The notes below the pieces were generated by a model. The model was not told the DNA's origin. It did not search any database and saw nothing but the letters and a program-made list of their open reading frames with translations. Below are positions 50,874 to 50,892 of a stretch of DNA of 50,892 nt, in pieces; within the stretch, counting starts at the first letter, position 1; the number at the start of each line of letters is the position of its first letter. The stretch is from CAYJAZ01 sp964371865 (GTDB lineage Bacteria > Desulfobacterota > Desulfovibrionia > Desulfovibrionales > Desulfovibrionaceae): the NCBI GenBank assembly GCA_964371865.1, contig CAYJOR010000016.1, positions 1 through 50,892 on the forward strand, in the 5' to 3' direction. The position numbers and the translations under genes were made by a program.

Positions 50874-50892
50874 CATGGACGAATAAAGCCCA

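Noticed and set aside
50776..50892. Minus-strand open frame to the window edge
   Set aside because: About 34 codons open by chance in AT-rich DNA, overlapping a hairpin; not supported as a gene end.
50640..50892. tRNA-Leu as an island attachment site
   Set aside because: No integrase, no repeat of the tRNA 3' end, and the window stops here, so nothing supports it.
1..50892. CRISPR array, prophage or intact IS
   Set aside because: No regularly spaced repeats, no transposase, integrase or phage structural genes were seen.

Overview
The window reads as chromosome of an AT-rich, anaerobic member of the Desulfovibrionaceae or a close relative. The reasons are the rex gene beside atpB-atpE, tandem ferredoxin-type and thiol-rich proteins, a DUF3880-type glycosyltransferase behind a GT9, a LarA-family gene, a FMN-binding glutamate-synthase-like oxidoreductase and a System I cytochrome c maturation cluster. 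The family assignment is inference from gene content. The base composition (many A/T runs, A/T-rich third positions) is lower in G+C than most members of that family, so a host-associated or genome-reduced lineage is possible but not shown.

Layout. 1-592: end-truncated oxidoreductase on the minus strand, divergent from a small unknown gene and two EamA/DMT exporters (832-3089). 3188-5085: ATP synthase a and c subunits, a terminator, then the NADH/NAD+ sensor Rex. 5307-8971: a DUF362 2x[4Fe-4S] protein, a GAF sigma-54 activator and a secreted NAGPA-like protein. 9060-13597: two glycosyltransferases, tilS and moaA. 13770-17521: pyk divergent from coaX-eno; then polA to 20365. 20473-23502 (minus): pgsA, an ftsB-like gene, a TPR gene and a lipoprotein with an acidic tail, divergent from miaB and a ThiI-like PP-loop gene. 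26319-31625: an RRM RNA-binding protein, a small membrane protein, a class V aminotransferase, a mini flagellar-rod-like protein, a vWA-OmpA envelope protein, a secreted unknown and a YkgJ-type protein, which leads into ruvAB. 33299-39527: PaaI thioesterase, then a tightly packed run ccmA-ccmB-ccmC-ccmD-TPR(CcmI-like)-mnmE-remA-gmk-pyrF. 39726-47456: TPR protein, recJ, ftsK, xth, rsmG and tag. 47660-50383 (minus): LarA-like racemase, then a ThiS/MoaD-like protein paired with a DUF4432 sugar-epimerase-fold protein. 50640-50723: tRNA-Leu(UAG).

Most genes are housekeeping: energy (atpBE, eno, pyk), redox sensing (rex), DNA repair and segregation (polA, ruvAB, recJ, ftsK, xth, tag), tRNA/rRNA modification (tilS, miaB, mnmE, rsmG, ThiI-like) and cofactor or nucleotide synthesis (coaX, moaA, gmk, pyrF). 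I see no phage, CRISPR array, intact insertion sequence or integrase.

The parts that standard annotation does not explain are: two intergenic elements with perfect terminal inverted repeats (39550-39689 and 42471-42744), a family of look-alike GGGGAAAA/TTTTCCCC terminators, palindromic operators at several promoters, a Q/E-S ion-site pattern in the ATP synthase c subunit, and the ThiS-like + DUF4432 pair next to LarA.
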